Assembly: GCF_016820585.1 (NCBI RefSeq)
Contig: NZ_JADHDX010000001.1
Span: 695,916-759,915, forward strand
Direction of reading: 5' to 3'
From: Arthrobacter beigongshangensis
GTDB taxonomy: Bacteria > Bacillota > Bacilli > Bacillales_A > Planococcaceae
Length of the DNA: 64,000 nt
In this document: one piece after another, positions 63,464 to 64,000 of the stretch
Layout: the number at the start of each line of letters is the position of its first letter
Numbering within the stretch: position 1 is the first letter of the stretch
Notes under the pieces: generated by a model
The model's database searches: none
What the model was told of the DNA's origin: nothing
The model's input: the letters and a program-made list of their open reading frames with translations, nothing else
Position numbers and translations under genes: made by a program

Positions 63464-63506
63464 CATGCGTCAGATACAACGGTTCCAGCTGATGCATGCT
63501 ATAGCT
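63456..63506 (+). other. Intercistronic hairpin covering the proB stop codon
   Basis: 63456-63473 (AGCTATAGCATGCGTCAG) pairs with 63489-63506 over 18 bp with a single G-U. The loop is 15 bases. No T-run follows, so it is more likely an RNA-stability or processing element than a terminator. Confidence 0.7.
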
Positions 63507-63576
63507 ACTGCTGGAGAATGTCGTGAAAATTGGACGGTATTGATTAAAGCGAACTTGAATATGAGGGGGAATTGGG

Positions 63577-64000
63577 ATGAGTGAAGTAACGAGAAAAGGT
63601 CAAATGGCAAAACAAGCAAGCTATTCATTGGTCAATGTAACAACAGAGCAAAAAAATGAGGCGTTGGCATTGATTGCTGAACAACTATTGGTCGATCAAT
63701 CATCTATTCTTGCTGAAAACCAAAAGGACTTGGAGGAAGGGCGAGCAAACGGGCTGACGGAAGCTGTTTTGGATCGGATTATGTTAACGGAGAAACGCAT
63801 TCGAGATATAGCTGAGGCTGTGAAGCTGCTAATCGCATTGGCAGATCCAATTGGTGAAACACTGGAGACGATCGAAAAAGAAAATGGTTTGCATATTGAA
63901 GTGAAGCGTGTGTCAATTGGCGTGATTGGCATGATTTATGAAGCGAGACCGAATGTCACTGTAGATGCGGCGACATTAGCTATCAAAACAGGCAATGCTG
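63577..64000 (+). CDS. proA: Glutamate-5-semialdehyde dehydrogenase (partial, runs off the window)
   Basis: Reduces gamma-glutamyl phosphate to glutamate semialdehyde in proline synthesis. The first 141 codons are present and open to the window edge; they include the NAD(P)-aldehyde dehydrogenase segment VKRVSIGVIGMIYEARPNVT and DAATLAIKTGNA typical of ProA. The catalytic cysteine lies beyond the end. Start ATG after AGGGGGA. Separated from proB by 113 bases that contain the 18-bp hairpin. Confidence 0.94.
   Translation, partial: MSEVTRKGQMAKQASYSLVNVTTEQKNEALALIAEQLLVDQSSILAENQKDLEEGRANGLTEAVLDRIMLTEKRIRDIAEAVKLLIALADPIGETLETIEKENGLHIEVKRVSIGVIGMIYEARPNVTVDAATLAIKTGNA

Overview
The window is a stretch of a low-to-moderate G+C Firmicutes chromosome (order Bacillales). 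Gene order follows the Bacillus subtilis hepT-ndk-cheR-aro / qcr / dapB-cca-birA-panBCD / dinG-aspB-asnS-dnaD-nth-ponA-recU / gpsB-rnpB segment. Type B RNase P RNA, a menaquinol:cytochrome c reductase operon, bacillithiol synthesis and a T-box in front of proBA fit this. Differences from Bacillus (no trp genes inside the aro block, no mgsA/bshB1 after dapB) point to a Planococcaceae member such as Sporosarcina; that family placement is inference. The window holds no tRNA, rRNA, prophage or CRISPR.

Layout. 1-9.0 kb: heptaprenyl diphosphate synthase, ndk, cheR and the shikimate/tyrosine/histidine block aroC-aroB-aroH-hisC-tyrA-aroA. 9.0-15.3 kb: TPR protein YpiA, YpiB, YpiF, qcrABC, YpjA and a YugP-type metallopeptidase. 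15.3-21 kb: a YitT protein (minus strand), then mazG-like ypjD, dapB, bshA, cca and birA. 21-31.2 kb: a structured leader with a terminator before panBCD, then dinG, ypmB, aspB, asnS, dnaD, nth, ypoC. 31.2-36.7 kb: minus-strand ponA and recU, a 708-bp non-coding structured insertion, a VOC protein and a DegV protein. 36.9-46.6 kb: yppE-mrfA-mrfB (DNA repair), gpsB, rnpB, an RlmL-type methyltransferase, a DinG/XPD-type helicase and an M32 carboxypeptidase. 46.7-56.4 kb: cheX-like, dynamin-like dynA, sulfurtransferase, phosphoesterase, RNase HI-like, zinc-finger, cold shock, HD hydrolase, DUF2500, LrgA/LrgB and NiaR genes. 56.5-60.5 kb: an RpiR-regulated operon (M20 deacylase, GNAT, enolase-superfamily racemase) that matches the known D-to-L amino acid conversion pathway. 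60.9-64 kb: YkvI-type transporter, proline T-box, proB and the start of proA.

Most notable. (1) Positions 34691-35398 form a non-coding element with 19-bp terminal inverted repeats (18/19 match), an exact 9-bp target duplication (ATTAAATGC), and an interior built of nested long-range hairpins; it sits between a VOC gene and that gene's own terminator. (2) A modular palindromic repeat family, with 3 long and at least 5 short copies, occupies intergenic gaps in the first 24 kb; in at least five cases it lies just upstream of a start codon and is oriented with that gene. (3) An 18-bp perfect palindrome in front of the RpiR gene is a likely operator. (4) The panBCD leader looks like a terminator-controlled riboswitch. 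(5) An 18-bp hairpin spans the proB stop codon.
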